Shown here: positions 48,110 to 60,929 of the stretch, piece after piece
How positions within the stretch are numbered: the first letter of the stretch is position 1
How the letters are laid out: the number at the start of each line of letters is the position of its first letter
From: Whalleya microplaca
Lineage: Eukaryota; Ascomycota; Sordariomycetes; Xylariales; Xylariaceae
Direction: 5' to 3'
Assembly: GCA_022497155.1 (NCBI GenBank)
Contig: MU385720.1
Location: 682,001 to 746,000, forward strand
DNA: 64,000 nucleotides
Made by a program: the position numbers and the translations under genes
The notes under the pieces: model-generated
Databases searched by the model: none
Told to the model about the DNA's origin: nothing
The model's input: the letters and a program-made list of their open reading frames with translations, nothing else

Positions 48110-48494
48110 GGGTGCACGGACCATACGTAGTCTACGCATATGCTTACACACACCCGTGGACAGCACAGAGGTGCCGAACATCAGAGCTGAGAGGGCTGGA
48201 GTACGTACCTTGCACTAGCGGCACCTGTGTGGGTGGCATGTGCACATTGGAACCTAAAATAATTGAGCATTGACCACTTGAGGGTGGGACAAAGACATTC
48301 ACTCCCACGTGATGATAAGAGCCTGTTCCGATAACACTGCGATAGTAAACTTTTTTTTTGTGTACATTATCAACCTGCCAGTCTCAAGCACATGCTCAAC
48401 TTTGATGATGAGTCTTCTCAGCCATTGATATCTCCCACACCTGGTTCTTCCATCTGGCACAGATTCTGAGTTACTCACGATCACGAAGTTTACC

Positions 48495-51312
48495 ATGGAT
48501 TCGTCTCGAATCTTTGTGAAAGGTCTGCCACCAAACCTCAATGAGGCCGACCTGCGAAAGCACTTTGCATCCAGGGGCCATATCACGGATATTAAGCTGA
48601 TACCCCACCGCAAGATTGGATATGTCGGCTACAAGAGCCCACAGGAGGCTGCGAGCGCGGTCAAATACTTCAATCGCTCTTTCATACGGATGTCCAAGAT
48701 AGCCGTTGAGTTGGCGAAGCCTGTAGGTGGCTCTATATACACTATCTTCCCACCTTTGCTTATGGTTCTGTGCAGGTAGCAGATCCTTCCCTAGCCGAGC
48801 TGAAGGCAGTCAGAAATGGACGACCGTTCTCTGGCGCTTCTGGCGTTGCAAGCTCACCTATCGAACAATCTTCAACACCCGAAGCGAAAACCGAAAACTC
48901 GAAGAAGAGGAAGCGGGGGGAACTGGATGAATCCGATCCCAAACTGCGAGAATTCCTAGGCGTCATGCAGCCAGCCAAGAACTCGGTCAACACGATACAT
49001 GGTATTGCGGTAGAAGCCACAGAAGAACCCCCTACGAAGATTGCAGCAGTTGCTGTCGATGGAGAGTCTGATGACGAGTATGAAAATGTACCAACACGGC
49101 GGAAGAACGCCCAGCCCGTAGAAAGAAGACTGCCGGCTGCACCGCGAGATGATCCGGCAACAAGTCATCATAAGGAGGAAGACAGTGCTATGGATCATGA
49201 ACCTCCGGAACAAGCATTGCCAAACACTGAATCTACGGGGCCTGCAATACCTGATAACACGGCTACTACCGATGACGACTGGCTACGGTCACGGACGAAT
49301 AGGCTTCTTGATCTGGTCGATGATGATGATGTGGTTCCAACAGTCGTACCACCTAGACACTCGCCCATTCCCATGGCTTCTGGTAACCAAGATGAGCCTG
49401 AGGCTGTTGATGCGACCATTGAAGAAGAAGAGAAGGATGCAGACAACCAGAATGAACTGTCAGATGGGGGTGAGCCCAACACTGAAACCCATGACGACAT
49501 TCTCGAATCAATTCGCAAGACATCAAGATTATTCGTACGCAACCTGCCATATTCTGCCACAGGAGACGATATAAAATCATATTTCGAACAATATGGAAGC
49601 GTCGAAGAGGTAAGATAAATCTTTAATTTTATTTTACTATTTGGATGTTTCTATGATGAACCCCAGATAGGGACAGCTGATACTATAGTATTTGATGCGA
49701 ACCCTGGGCCAGTATTTTAGTAGATGCTTGGTGTCTGAGAACCATATCCCTTATTCACTAGTTACTGCATTTTACCTGTTATTCATTCCTGCTAATCAGG
49801 GATTAGGTACATGTTCCAACGGACAGTTCCAGCAATAATCGTGGAATGGGTTTTGTTTTGTTTGCGAGTCCAGACGATGCGGTTAATGCATTCCAGGCAG
49901 ACCACTCTTCTTTCCAGGGCAGAATATTACATGTTCTACCGGCATCAGCAAAACGCGACCATAACCTAGACGAGTTTGCACTGTCCAAACTACCCTTGAA
50001 GCAACAAAACTTAATCAAAAAGAGAGCCAAAGCAGCCGTATCGCGATTTAACTGGAATTCGCTTTATATGAACCAAGATGCGGTAAACACGTCAGTTGCC
50101 GACCGCTTAGGAATCTCGAAATCTGAACTGCTTGATCCTACCAGCTCAGATGCGGCTGTTAAACAGGCGATTGCGGAGACTTCTACAATCCAGGATACGA
50201 AGGCGTATTTTATAGCCAACGGTGTTGATTTGAACGCTTTCAAGTCAGGAGTAAGGGGGGACACAGCGATCTTAGTAAAGAATTTCGCTTATGGCACTAC
50301 GATTGAAGAACTAAGAAGTCTTTTTGAGGAGCATGGCCAAGTCTTAAAAGTACTTATGCCGCCTACAGGCACTATAGCAATTGTGCAGTTTGCCCAAGCT
50401 TCTCATGCCAAGACGGCTTTTACGAAGTTGGCATATCGTCGCTTCAAGGATTCTATATTGTTCCTCGAGAAAGCGCCGAAGAATCTATTCGTTGCCCAGG
50501 AACTGCAGAACCAAGCGACTAACACCGTCAAGAAGCCCGTGAATGTGCAGAAAGTATCCGCATCAGACCTCTTGGATAGCCAGCAAGATCCTTCAGAGTC
50601 AGCACAAGCAAGCTCGCTGTTTGTGAAGAACCTGCATTGGGATACTACCACGGCCGAGCTCGCGAATGAATTTCAACAGCTTGAAGGATTTAGATCAGCT
50701 CAAGTGAAGACGAAGAAAGACCCCAAGAAGCCTGGGCAAGTCCTCAGTATGGGATTTGGATTCGTCTCTTTCTCGAGAGAGGAATATGCCGAGGCGGCTC
50801 TGAAGGTGATGGATGGCCACGTTCTGAGGTCACACACACTTCAGGTCAGAGCCTCACACCGGGGACAGGATGCAGCCGAAGCACGCCGGCAAGAAGACAA
50901 TGCGAAAAGGGGTGCAGGGCAGAGGACAAAGATTATCATTAAGAACATCCCCTTCCAGGTCACCAAGAAGGATATACGAACATTACTGGGCACATATGGC
51001 CAACTTAAATCAGTTCGCATACCCCAGAAGTTCAACAACACCAGCAAAGGATTTGCATTCGCGGAGTTCGTGTCGCCGAGGGAGGCAGAGTCGGCTCTGC
51101 AGGCTCTGCAGGACACGCACTTATTAGGACGCAGGCTCATCCTGCAATACGCAGAAGCTGAGGCGATTGATCCGGAAGAGGAAATCGCAAAAATGCAGAA
51201 GAAAGTTGGCGGGCAGGTCAACAAGGTTGCCCTGCAGAAACTCACAGGGGGTGGCCGCAAAAAGGTCACTCTGGGCGGTGGTGGTGAGGAGGAAGAGGAG
51301 GGAGAGAATTGA
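48495..51312 (+). CDS. MRD1: Multiple RNA-binding domain protein 1 (Mrd1), rRNA processing
   Basis: Three exons (48495-48722, 48776-49609, 49807-51312) give 855 aa; both introns are phase 0. Five RRMs are visible: RRM1 at ~4-75 (RIFVKGLPPNL / IGYVGYKS), RRM2 at ~325-400 split by intron 2 (RLFVRNLPYSA / GMGFVLFA), RRM3 at ~507-580 (AILVKNFAYGT), RRM4 at ~630-710 (SLFVKNLHWDT / GFGFVSFS) and RRM5 at ~735-815 (KIIIKNIPFQV / GFAFAEFV). The acidic linker between RRM1 and RRM2 and the block ending NLIKKRAKAAVSRFNWNSLY are typical of Mrd1. RRM3 has a degenerate RNP1 (TIAIVQF), as in the family. Mrd1 binds U3 snoRNA and the 35S pre-rRNA and is needed for release of U3 and cleavage at A0-A2 in the nucleolus. 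Confidence 0.95.
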
Positions 51313-52222
51313 GGTACAATTGACTCCGTAAATGTGTCTATACTACTCTTACGTGCCTGTGTGCCTAATTATGCCACTTAAAGTGGCTCTGGCCATGCCC
51401 GGTTGGGAAGCAGGGGCCACGGTTCATTGAGCGCCCATCCCTTGTAAGGAGCCTCGCCATTGTCGAATCGAGGGCCACCTTTCAAATCCAGGAGTCTGGA
51501 ACTGACTGCAGGAGCTTGCAGGATACATTTTGGCCCCTCCTAGTGACTTTCGCAACCCCTCTCTGCTTGAATCTCTACCTAGGTACAAGTTCCTAGACCC
51601 GAAGGTCTTGTATGGGTACATTAATCAAAGTAGCATTCCCAACCCGGCTCTCGTGAACTCCCATTATCGCCGGCCCGAGACGCTCAGGAAGCATCGCAAT
51701 AATAGCAAATTGAACATTCCGCGGTAGGTCTATTGTTGTTTCTCGTTACTATCTTCATCCTAGTCTCCTTGCGTGCCAGCTGCACATTGCATATTCGGCA
51801 GCGATACCTATAACGTCCCGCACATCTCGATGGTGGCGTTTGTACTATTCGGAGCCTTTTCTTCAAGGCGCCCTTGACAGCCTCCTAGTGGGGGTTCTAG
51901 GGTGCAGGTGTTTGTTAGTAGTCAATTATTGCTATTTTCTAGATCCTACGAGGATCTTGAGCAACAGCAGGCAGGTAAGGTGATCTTATAAGATATGTGA
52001 TCTTCTGCTTCCATACCAGCAGCTCTGTCCGGGAAACCATCTCCAAGCATATCTTCACATATCTTAATGGGCATTTCTTTGCCACTGTCATTCCTTTCTA
52101 CATATCTTATTCTGCTCCCCAGCGTTCCTTGGGCTCTTTCCAGGCATTCGCCAGAATTCTCGATCTTTTCATGAAGCATTCTTATCGTCCTGCCCGGTTC
52201 TGGTGATTCTTGTGTCTGTCCA
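51313..52222. other. Intergenic region upstream of the AbaA-like gene
   Basis: About 0.9 kb with no gene. It probably holds the MRD1 3' UTR and the promoter and long 5' leader of the developmental regulator. The CCACTT-A-AAGTGG inverted repeat near 51375 is short and may be chance. Confidence 0.5.
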
Positions 52223-55200
52223 ATGGAGCATCCACGACCTGTGTTGCCATCTCAGAGGTTCTCTCCTACGTCTGACTACACCTACGAGACGGATGATGAG
52301 ATATTACCAATGACACGACAGCCTCTGGGAGAATCGACTGGCAACGTCCAAGCACATAGTCTTGCCGCTCTGGCATTGTGCAATCACAGCTTATCACCGC
52401 CTATACACCCTATCCCAACACCACCTATAGTCCCTACACAGGCTTTGACCTCAAGCTATGGGACTAGCCTTCGGAGTGGACGTTCCTTACAACGAGATGT
52501 ATCATTACGAGAGTCACCGATGGGTTATCCAAGGGGGAACAAGAACCCCATCTATGCGTACAAGCACTTTGCTGAATATCGTAATAAGGTGATGCAAAAG
52601 GAGTTAGAGAAGGAACAACCAATATGGCCTCTTTGGTTAGAGGACGCCTTTCTCGATGGTGAGCAACAATATCCACTCGAAACCAGCCCTCGTAGAGCCA
52701 TCGTTTGTGCTAACTTGATTGAAAGCTCTTCTATTAATTCCCCAGATGGGCAGGAAAAAGTTCAGCTCAAAGACTATTCTGTACGGCCGAAATATGCTTA
52801 TTACAGAATATCTCTGGATATACCATTGGTTAATCCACCCTCCCCAAAATGGTGATCGTATTCCAGACAGGAAGCAGAGAGAGAAGGGACCCAACAGACC
52901 AGCCCACCCTATGTATAGGACTAGGAAGCAAGTATCAAGCCATATCCAGGTTCTTAAGGGTTTCTTCTCAACGCTGGTAACTTGTGAGTAACTCTTCAAA
53001 TGCCACAGTATAGAGTTGAAAGCTAATCGATTACTTTGTTAAGTCCATTTCATCTTCCCAAGCAAGAAAGATGGCAGGGATGATGACAAGAAAGTTATAA
53101 AGGAGGACGAGGACACCGAATCCTTCAAGAACAACCGGGTCCTTATCTCGATAGCCGATGGCCGACTCCCTGACGAGCGGCCAAATTACGAATATTTCGC
53201 ACGGCTCTTGAATGCAGACAACGACGTATTTCTCCGGCCGAAGCAATGCTGGATATTCGTTTCGTCGTCTCAAGTTAGCCTAAAAGAGAAGCACATAACG
53301 ACAGAAGATGGCACCACGAAGAAACAAGTTACAGGGTGCACACCTAGTGGACAGTGGCTTGGAGAGTCCGATTATCCTCACCTTAAACTTAATGACGGCA
53401 AGGACTATAAAGACCTACCGCGAACCGGAGATCGTCCAACTGTCCTTTTGCATGAGTACACGAGGGCACTATCACAAAAGGAATCATCCTCCATCAAGGA
53501 TATCTCCAATAGATGGGATGTCCAATTCCCAGAACTCAAAGAGAAGCTCATGACGGCGCTGGATGACACACACCCATCAGATGAGCGAACGTCGCGGTGT
53601 GTAGTAGGGCCCTGCGATACTTTTCATTTCGAAGTCGTGCTAGATCTGCATGCCACCTCGAAATTCCCAGATGGCTCGGAGCTCAACGGCATGGTCCAGC
53701 TCTCCATCAACCGACCCGAACTCCGCAATCACAGCTGGAGATCCGTCACCTCGGTCGTGAAACCCAACGAGCTCCACATTTCAGGTTCGAAAGAGGAGTT
53801 TTGGAACCGGAGCGACCTGGCACATCGCGGTGGGTGCCATGGTAGGACACCGTGCGACTGCACCGGCCCTGGCAATAGCGATACCATCGCTGTCCCATTC
53901 CCAGCGGCTAGTTGGGCTAACACTTTCATCAAGCTAGCACCGTACGTGACAGCAGAGCGTGAGCGGAGAGAGCAAAAGGAACGTGAGATGGGTTCTCGGG
54001 ATACACACTCGTCGCGTTCACGTGTCAAAAAGGAGGAGGACGACGGCTCAAGGTATAAGTCGAACAGTGATAAGATGCCGAGTCCCAAAGACCTACTAGA
54101 CCAAGTCGCGATGTACCAGGAAGTATGGTCCGCGGCCCACGACGGGAGCGGCGGCGCCACAAAGCGCCACTGGGTACGACGGGCTGTCATAATGTGGACA
54201 TTCGCACCTGTGCACGAGCACACGGACGAGAAGCGCAAAACCGTCACGGTCCCTGCAGGCGCCAACTGGAGGTTCCTCACCAAATTCGACCCCACGTCGC
54301 AGTACCACCAACAGCACGCCTACCTCAGCGGCTCGCCCACCGTCTCCCGCGACAGCGTCATGTCGCCCAACCCGGGCTACCAGCACCACCTCAGCGCGGC
54401 GATGCACGAGAACTTCAGCGCCGCCTACGACGCCGCGCCAAACAACATGCAGCAGCAGCACGCGCAGCACCTCGCGGGGCTCAACCTCATGGACCCGGGC
54501 TTCGCCTCCAACAGCGGGCTCGCGACGCCGCCGCCCACCGCGACGCTGCAGAGCAGCGGCTACGCGCACAGCTTCGACGGCACCACCATCGGCAGCACCG
54601 ACTCGCTGCACCACCACCTGAGCTTCATGTCGGACGGCACGAGCGGGACCGCCACCACCACCACTGAGGCCTCCGGTCCCGCCCTCGTCGGCGGCGACCA
54701 GGACCTCAGCTCCTTCGGCTTCGAGGACCTGCGCGCGCCCCACTGTGACCCGGCCGCCTCCGCCAAGATGTACGGGCTGCCGGACGCCCTGCACCACCCC
54801 GGCGACCTCAACCAGCAGCTCGTCGACGCCCCCTGGGCTACGGGGTACGTGGATGCGTCGCAGCACGGCGTCAGCTGGGCGGATACCGGCGCCCTGACGA
54901 GCACGACGGCCGGCACCACGGAGCCCACGTGGGTCACTGCCGCCGAAGCCCGCGGCAGCCTCAGCGGCGCCAGCGGCTCGGCGCACTGGACGCCCGAGGA
55001 CGGCGAGGCGTCGCTGTGGTCTGCGTCGACGCCAAGCCGGACGCGGCAGACGTCACTCGACCAATCCCACCTGGCCTCGCAACCGCAATTCCACCCACAG
55101 GCGCAGCAGCAGCAACCCGGCGAGCAGCAGATGGCAGCGGACGCGTGGTGGCAGCAGCAAGCGCGGGGGTGGGACGACGGCAGCGGCGCGGACGACGCCT

Positions 55201-55490
55201 CCGCGCCGCAGGACTTCTCGTCCCTGGGCCTGGACATGGGAAGCGGCACGGGGCTGACGCCGCTGCGGACCGCGGTGCAGGGGGGCACGGGAACGCTGGG
55301 CCGCAAGCGCGCGCGCGCCGACAGCGTCGATGCCGAGACCGCGTTCCCGCTGCACTCGATGCGGAAGCTGACGCACCACGCCACCGCGGGGCTGCATCAC
55401 CATCATCATCATCAGCAGCAGCAGCAGCAGCTTCTCGGCAACCATAACGCGCCTACGGCGATCATGGAGGATGGGCAGCCTTTCATGTGA
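52223..55490 (+). CDS. abaA: TEA/ATTS-domain transcription factor, AbaA/TEC1 family
   Basis: Three exons (52223-52658, 52726-52983, 53044-55490) give 1046 aa. The TEA domain spans about residues 138-235 and crosses both introns: PIWPLWLEDAFLD, ALLLIPQMGRKKFSSKT, LYGRNMLITEYLWI and RTRKQVSSHIQVLKGFF. The last is the DNA-recognition helix that reads CATTCY sites in AbaA. The loop before it (NGDRIPDRKQREKGPNRP and flanks) is about 13 residues longer than I expect for AbaA. A conserved middle region follows, with Cys-rich GGCHGRTPCDC and NWRFLTKFDP. The last ~350 residues are Gly/Ala/Gln/His-rich with a poly-His/poly-Gln tract near the end and very high GC. AbaA controls late conidiophore development; TEC1 relatives control filamentation. 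The direct role here is inferred. Confidence 0.88.
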
Positions 55491-58400
55491 GAGGCAGGCA
55501 GGCAAAAAGGGGAAGACGAAAAAAAAACCAAAAGAGCTCAAAATAAAATAAAATGAGGGTTGGCGATGTATTATTACGGGATGGCTTAAAACGTTCAGGT
55601 CTACGATACCAGCTGGTTTTGCCTGGTGTTCGATGAGGGTTTATATGAAACTTGTATTATTTTCTGGCTAGCATTGGGAGGAAGACGCATCACGGGTTCA
55701 GTGTCTTCTTCTAATGGGCTTCACGCAAGCTTAGACTTGTATTATTGTATGTGGACACGATCGGTCATAGGTACATTTATCACTGTTGTTTGGGATGGGG
55801 ATGGGGATGGATGGGAGCATTGGCGGTAATGGTAATGGTGGATTTCTCGACGCCAGACAGGAGATGAGATAGATTCTTCGTCTTCGTTGACATCGTCATA
55901 TCTATCATATCATTCATAATACCAGAACCTGCCGGTCTATACTACTACTGCTGCTGCTGCTTCGCCTGCATGCATCTCCTTGCTTAATAAAGATACGCCT
56001 CTTGGCATCACTTACATCGGAGCCGTTTTCTGTCTACTTAGTCTGTTGTTACTCTACCTTCGGCACGTGTATTCCGCTTTCGTCTTGAATTCGTGTGGAG
56101 GCAAACAGCTAGTCCCTGTTTGCCCCCTCGATACGGTCGCCGCTATCAAGCGAGATCGGAGCTATTCTTGTAGGTACTGCACGACGCACGGCAGTGATCG
56201 GACAAGCAAGATGCCTGACCGGGGAAACCCGCCTGCCCGAGATGTGGGAAGCGGATATGTATGCAAGTGCCTGGATTGGGCTTCCTCGAAATACCTGTCT
56301 ATCAGACAAGTTAGGCAAAGCGAATACCAACAGCAACAGCACTGTTGGAAATCAACCCTAACTCACGTCGTTAGCGCAGCAACATTCTCTCTGTCTACCT
56401 TGAACCGTGAAATTGTTCCCCAGAGTTTCTGATTAAACGGCGGTCTGTTACCTGCACTCAACACTATACTATGGGACAAACCTCGAAGCCATCCTTACTT
56501 CATAGCAACGTCAAGCAACGTCACCTTCTCTAAGCCCACGTGATGTGATATGTACGACGATGCAATCAAGGCCGAACAGAAGTCCTGTACAACGACAATG
56601 AGGCATTCCACGGGGCCACACGGCGTGCCGTCGACCCCTTGCGTTCTGATCACAACGCCATTGTGTCAACCCTTTTGGTCTAAGTTTGGAGGGCGTGTTC
56701 CACGAGATACACGAGGAATGGCTAGGGAGATCATTGAGATGTCATCGATTAAGCTCAGCCAGTCGGCTCGAAGTGAACGCTCATATTTGATATATCACTC
56801 GATTCCTGCGCCGGCAGCGGCGGCGGGCGGCGGATCAGAACCAGTCGATTTATAAACGACCGACCGAAATAGTAAGAGTGGTGGGTGTGTGGGGGAAAGC
56901 GAGATCTCGCGTTTCACAAAGGTGTGCTTGACAGGGGAACGTCGTGAGGTCTTGGCAATCTATAAACTCACATCAACTCAAACTCTTCGCCCTGCGATGC
57001 AACCGCGCGGATCGACGGTATGGGTCTATCCAGCGGCAGGGATGATTACGCAGGGAACGCTGGTGTTGACAAGGACAGCCTAGACGGCCTGTCTTCTTAG
57101 CGGGATGGGGTAGAGAGCGATCACCGGCGATCACGGGTGATTACATATGAAACCGTGGAGGTTTGACGCCGGGGAACGTATGCATACATAGTAGATATCT
57201 TAAAAAGGAGCGTCGAGTTCGGTTTTCCAGCGCATAGCTTCCCATTTCTGGATTTTCCCGAACCTAGACAAGCTTTTCAGTCGATAAAAAGGGTTGGTCC
57301 CGGAGTGCCTAATATACTATAGCAGAAGGACACGAAATCGCCTCGTCTCGTATTCGAAGACAGTGCGGTGAGGATAATATCCTTGATACAGGCGATCGTG
57401 CCGGATGTGACTAGTTCAGTCGAGCCGAACCGCCGGGACGGCAAAGTTCATCAGAACTTAAAGTGCTTGCATCAATTGACAAGCAAGTAGAGTATTAGAC
57501 GAGATGACACCCCTTGCCAAGGACGTCGTCTTATCTACAACCCCGAAAGTACCCTCGGTCTGCCTACTAGTACTGCTCGCGACGACGCGGCTTACCAGCA
57601 ATGGCCGGACCCTTGATCCCGGGACCGGCAGAGAGACCATGTACTTTGCAGTCTGTTGCTCTCCTGTGCATAGTAGACGGACTATGGTCTTACGTACTCA
57701 CCCCTGGTCGCGATAGTGAAATATATGCACTCAGACTTTAGACTGTTGCACCAAACCGTTGTGTGTTGCTAAAAACCCCGATGTCATGATTATTTTGTGC
57801 TAGAGCTTCGAGGTTTCACAGCACAGCGCTTATCACAGGAAAATTACCGCAGTAGCCAGGGCCAAGGAAATTATTATGCGAAGTAGTTATGAATGCGAAG
57901 AAGTTATGAAAAGACGGAAATAGAGGGGATCTCAAATACTTGAAGGTTGTTGCCAAGACGGCGGCAAATGAGCCAACCAAGTTGACGATATTTCGAGAGT
58001 GATGCGACAGCTGTTGCAACTTATAGCCACGGCCATTTCGTGTAGCTATTTGGAGTTTTGGTATCATGTGATCCAAGGACAGCATTCACAAGCAACAGAT
58101 GCGAAGATGAAGCAGGCCGTACGCGTGGTCCCGACCGGCGTTGGTGGAAAAATTGTAGCCTCTCGATGTAGTAGACAGTGGTGTTCTGAGAAGAACTCCG
58201 TCTATGAACTGGGATATGCGTAGCGATTGACTGGTTGAGATGCAAAGAATCAACGAGTTCAGATGATGTGGAGGGGTGGGTCTATGCTCCTTGTTACAGA
58301 TTAGGCAATTTTTCGATCTGGCCCTGAAGTCACTTTTACCAGGTGTGGCAGGCGAAAAGATACTTTGCCCGTTCCCTGCCGCAAATCCTCGCTAAAACTT

Positions 58401-59732
58401 GGCCAACCGTTTTGTGTTTTATCCCCTTGGTCCCCCTACAGCTCCGTGCGCTAAACGCGTGCTCTAGTGGGGCTTACGGGGCTCGAAGAAGAAACAAAGA
58501 AGGTTGATTTTAGCCTCACACTGCCTCCCCCGCCATATCTCACATCCCATGATTCCCATCAGCGCATCAGCGTATACAATATCATTGTACGTCCAAACGA
58601 CTGGTCCGCATGAATTGTCGCGTCAAACGGTTGTAGTAGAATACCAGAGTCACTCTCGACCTGTCATGCACCTCATAATTCCTAATGTTCCGGCAGACCT
58701 GGACCGTCTCTGCTCCACGTTGCTTAATAAGATGCCTGTGCATCTATCTACACGTACATACGTAGCGCCTCAAGCAAGATATGACTCCAAACCATGGCCA
58801 GGGCCAAGTTCATAATCCATGCATCTCTAACATACCATACCAATGGAGCCTGTTTGGAATCTATTTTCCCTTGTTCTCCTGACCTGCCTGTGTATTTATC
58901 TCTCGATCAGTCAAATTTTCATGATTTTCCATGTTTTAAGTCCAGCTTGAAGGATCCGCTGTGAAGTCCATACTTCCTTGTTCCTTCGAAGTGATTCGAG
59001 TAGACCAGATTATATACAAGACTCGGATGTGTGTGGGCGTGTAGGCCCAGCCGCGCAGGAGTCAGCCACAAGAGGCCAAAAGTCGGACAAATACCTCACC
59101 AGCCTTGTTTGCCGTCTGCCCATATCGACCGATGAACAGACTGACAAAGTGACCACCCTCGCAATAAAGGACTAGAACTGCGTTTTCTTTGTTCTTCCCG
59201 ATATCCCTGCGTCGCTTTCCTCGTACCTAGGTTCTGGTTCACCTCGTCGTCACCCGACTCTCTCACCTACTCACCTCCGCTTTGTCACTACTACACCCAG
59301 GTAAACAACAATCTTGACTATCGCTTTGTCTATTGTTTGACAACGAGGTTATTGTTTGTCACCTTCAACATGCGAGCCTAGGCCGTGACAAAGCATTCAC
59401 TCACTCTATTTCTATTCGTGACTCAGCCAGCCTGACTTTATACCTTCCCTTTTCTGCCCGATTCACTAAATTTTATTTCGATTCTTTTCTGCATACTTTT
59501 TGCTTCTTCGCGAACGGACGATATTACTTCCAGGCGAAACCAACATCATCTTCCTCGCGCATCACTCTTGATTCCTCAGCTCAGGAAGCTTATCTCTACA
59601 TTTCCCTCCTTACAACACGCATTTCTTCCGGTCTTTGCTCGTCTCGCAGGCGAGACCCCAAGACACTTCGCACCAGTCAACTTCAAGTTGTCTCACCACC
59701 AAACCCCACAAGTCTTTTTGATACTATCCAAA
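55491..59732. other. Intergenic, about 4.2 kb
   Basis: No supported gene. The first part is likely the 3' UTR of the TEA-domain gene. From about 59180 to 59732 the plus strand is strongly pyrimidine-rich, as expected for the promoter and 5' UTR of the secreted protein. Open frames in between are short and lack recognisable domains. Confidence 0.5.
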
Positions 59733-60929
59733 ATGGTCTTCAAGACAGTCACACAAGCCATCGCCCTTCTTGCGGCATCGCAGGCAGTCAACGCCCACTC
59801 TTGGGTGGAGTCTGTACGCCGGATCGACTCAAGCGGCGCCTTTACACCAGATCTCGGTTACCCAATCGGATATGAAGCCCGAACTCCGAGTTTTAGCGAC
59901 GACGTAGCCCAGACCAAGATGCTGAAGGCGGACCTTGACAGGAACGCAGCTCTCTGCAAGCCCAAAGCCAATGCCTACACCGGCAATATCACCCGCCTCT
60001 CGGCTGCACCTGGGGACAACGTGGCACTGCTCTACCAAGAGAACGGCCATGTGACTCAACCATACTTGACTAAACGGCCCTACCGAGGTGGGAACGTCTA
60101 TGTCTATGGAACACTCCAGCACGAAGACTCGGACGGTATCAACGATGTGTTGAACTCCTGGACTGCAGATGGCAAGGGAGGAAACGGTAAAGGCAAACTC
60201 CTCGCTACGCACTTCTTCGACGACGGCCAATGTTACCAGGATAACGAGGCCAACCCGATCTGGAAGGAACGCAATGCGCAGCATGGTGTTAAGGCACTTT
60301 GGTGTCAATCCGACTTTCAGCTTCCTCAGGATTTGCCAACTACTGGTACCTACACCATCATGTGGGTCTGGGACTGGCCATTGGTCGTCACTGACACGGA
60401 GAACACCCCTGAGGTATACACATCGTGTGCTGAGATCCAGCTGGGTCCTGCCAAGTCAGACACCGGATCCCAGGTGAAGTTCGCCAAGAATATCCCAGCT
60501 GACCAAGCTGCCATTTCATCTCAACTCGCGATGCTCATCGAGGCTACCAGCCTTGGTGTTGGTACCAACAAGCCTGCAGCCCCAACCAACCAACCAGCAG
60601 CTGACCAGTCATCTGAACCAAGCGCAACATCTGCCCAGGCAACAACTGCGACCAGTGCTCCTGCAAGTTCGACTGCAGCACAGGGGGGAGGCAATGGTTC
60701 CATTAAGACCGTCACCGTTACCGCTTCACCTACAACTGTCACGAACTTCCAGACAATTACTGTTGCTGCTGGAGATGGAAATGCTGCGCAGTCCGGGACG
60801 CCAGCAACCAGCGATGCATCAGCTCCACCATCCCAACCCACCTCTATGGTGCCAGTTACTACCGTCAGCCACTTCCTTAGGGCAAGATCTACGGGACAGG
60901 CTCGACGCGAGGCTGGCTTCCAGGAGTGA
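59733..60929 (+). CDS. Secreted protein with predicted N-terminal histidine (HSWVE family, possibly DUF7492)
   Basis: This single-exon gene encodes 398 aa. The ATG at 59733 is chosen because it begins a good signal peptide (MVFKTVTQAIALLAASQAVNA); an upstream in-frame ATG would add an unlikely leader. Cleavage after Ala21 would expose His22 in HSWVESVRRI. The catalytic-like domain, about residues 22-260, has conserved blocks YQENGHVTQP, GGNVYVYGTLQ, KLLATHFFDDGQCYQ, LWCQSD and YTIMWVWDWP, and paired cysteines. I believe this is DUF7492, uncharacterised. An N-terminal His plus a second His (GHVT) recalls the histidine brace of lytic polysaccharide monooxygenases, but copper binding is inference. 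The C-terminal ~130 residues are Ser/Thr/Ala/Pro-rich and probably O-glycosylated. No convincing GPI-anchor tail is present. Confidence 0.87.
   Translation: MVFKTVTQAIALLAASQAVNAHSWVESVRRIDSSGAFTPDLGYPIGYEARTPSFSDDVAQTKMLKADLDRNAALCKPKANAYTGNITRLSAAPGDNVALLYQENGHVTQPYLTKRPYRGGNVYVYGTLQHEDSDGINDVLNSWTADGKGGNGKGKLLATHFFDDGQCYQDNEANPIWKERNAQHGVKALWCQSDFQLPQDLPTTGTYTIMWVWDWPLVVTDTENTPEVYTSCAEIQLGPAKSDTGSQVKFAKNIPADQAAISSQLAMLIEATSLGVGTNKPAAPTNQPAADQSSEPSATSAQATTATSAPASSTAAQGGGNGSIKTVTVTASPTTVTNFQTITVAAGDGNAAQSGTPATSDASAPPSQPTSMVPVTTVSHFLRARSTGQARREAGFQE

Noticed and set aside
54096..54986. 296-codon minus-strand open frame opposite the TEA-domain gene
   Set aside because: Shadow of the GC-rich plus-strand coding exon; the plus-strand frame carries the conserved protein.
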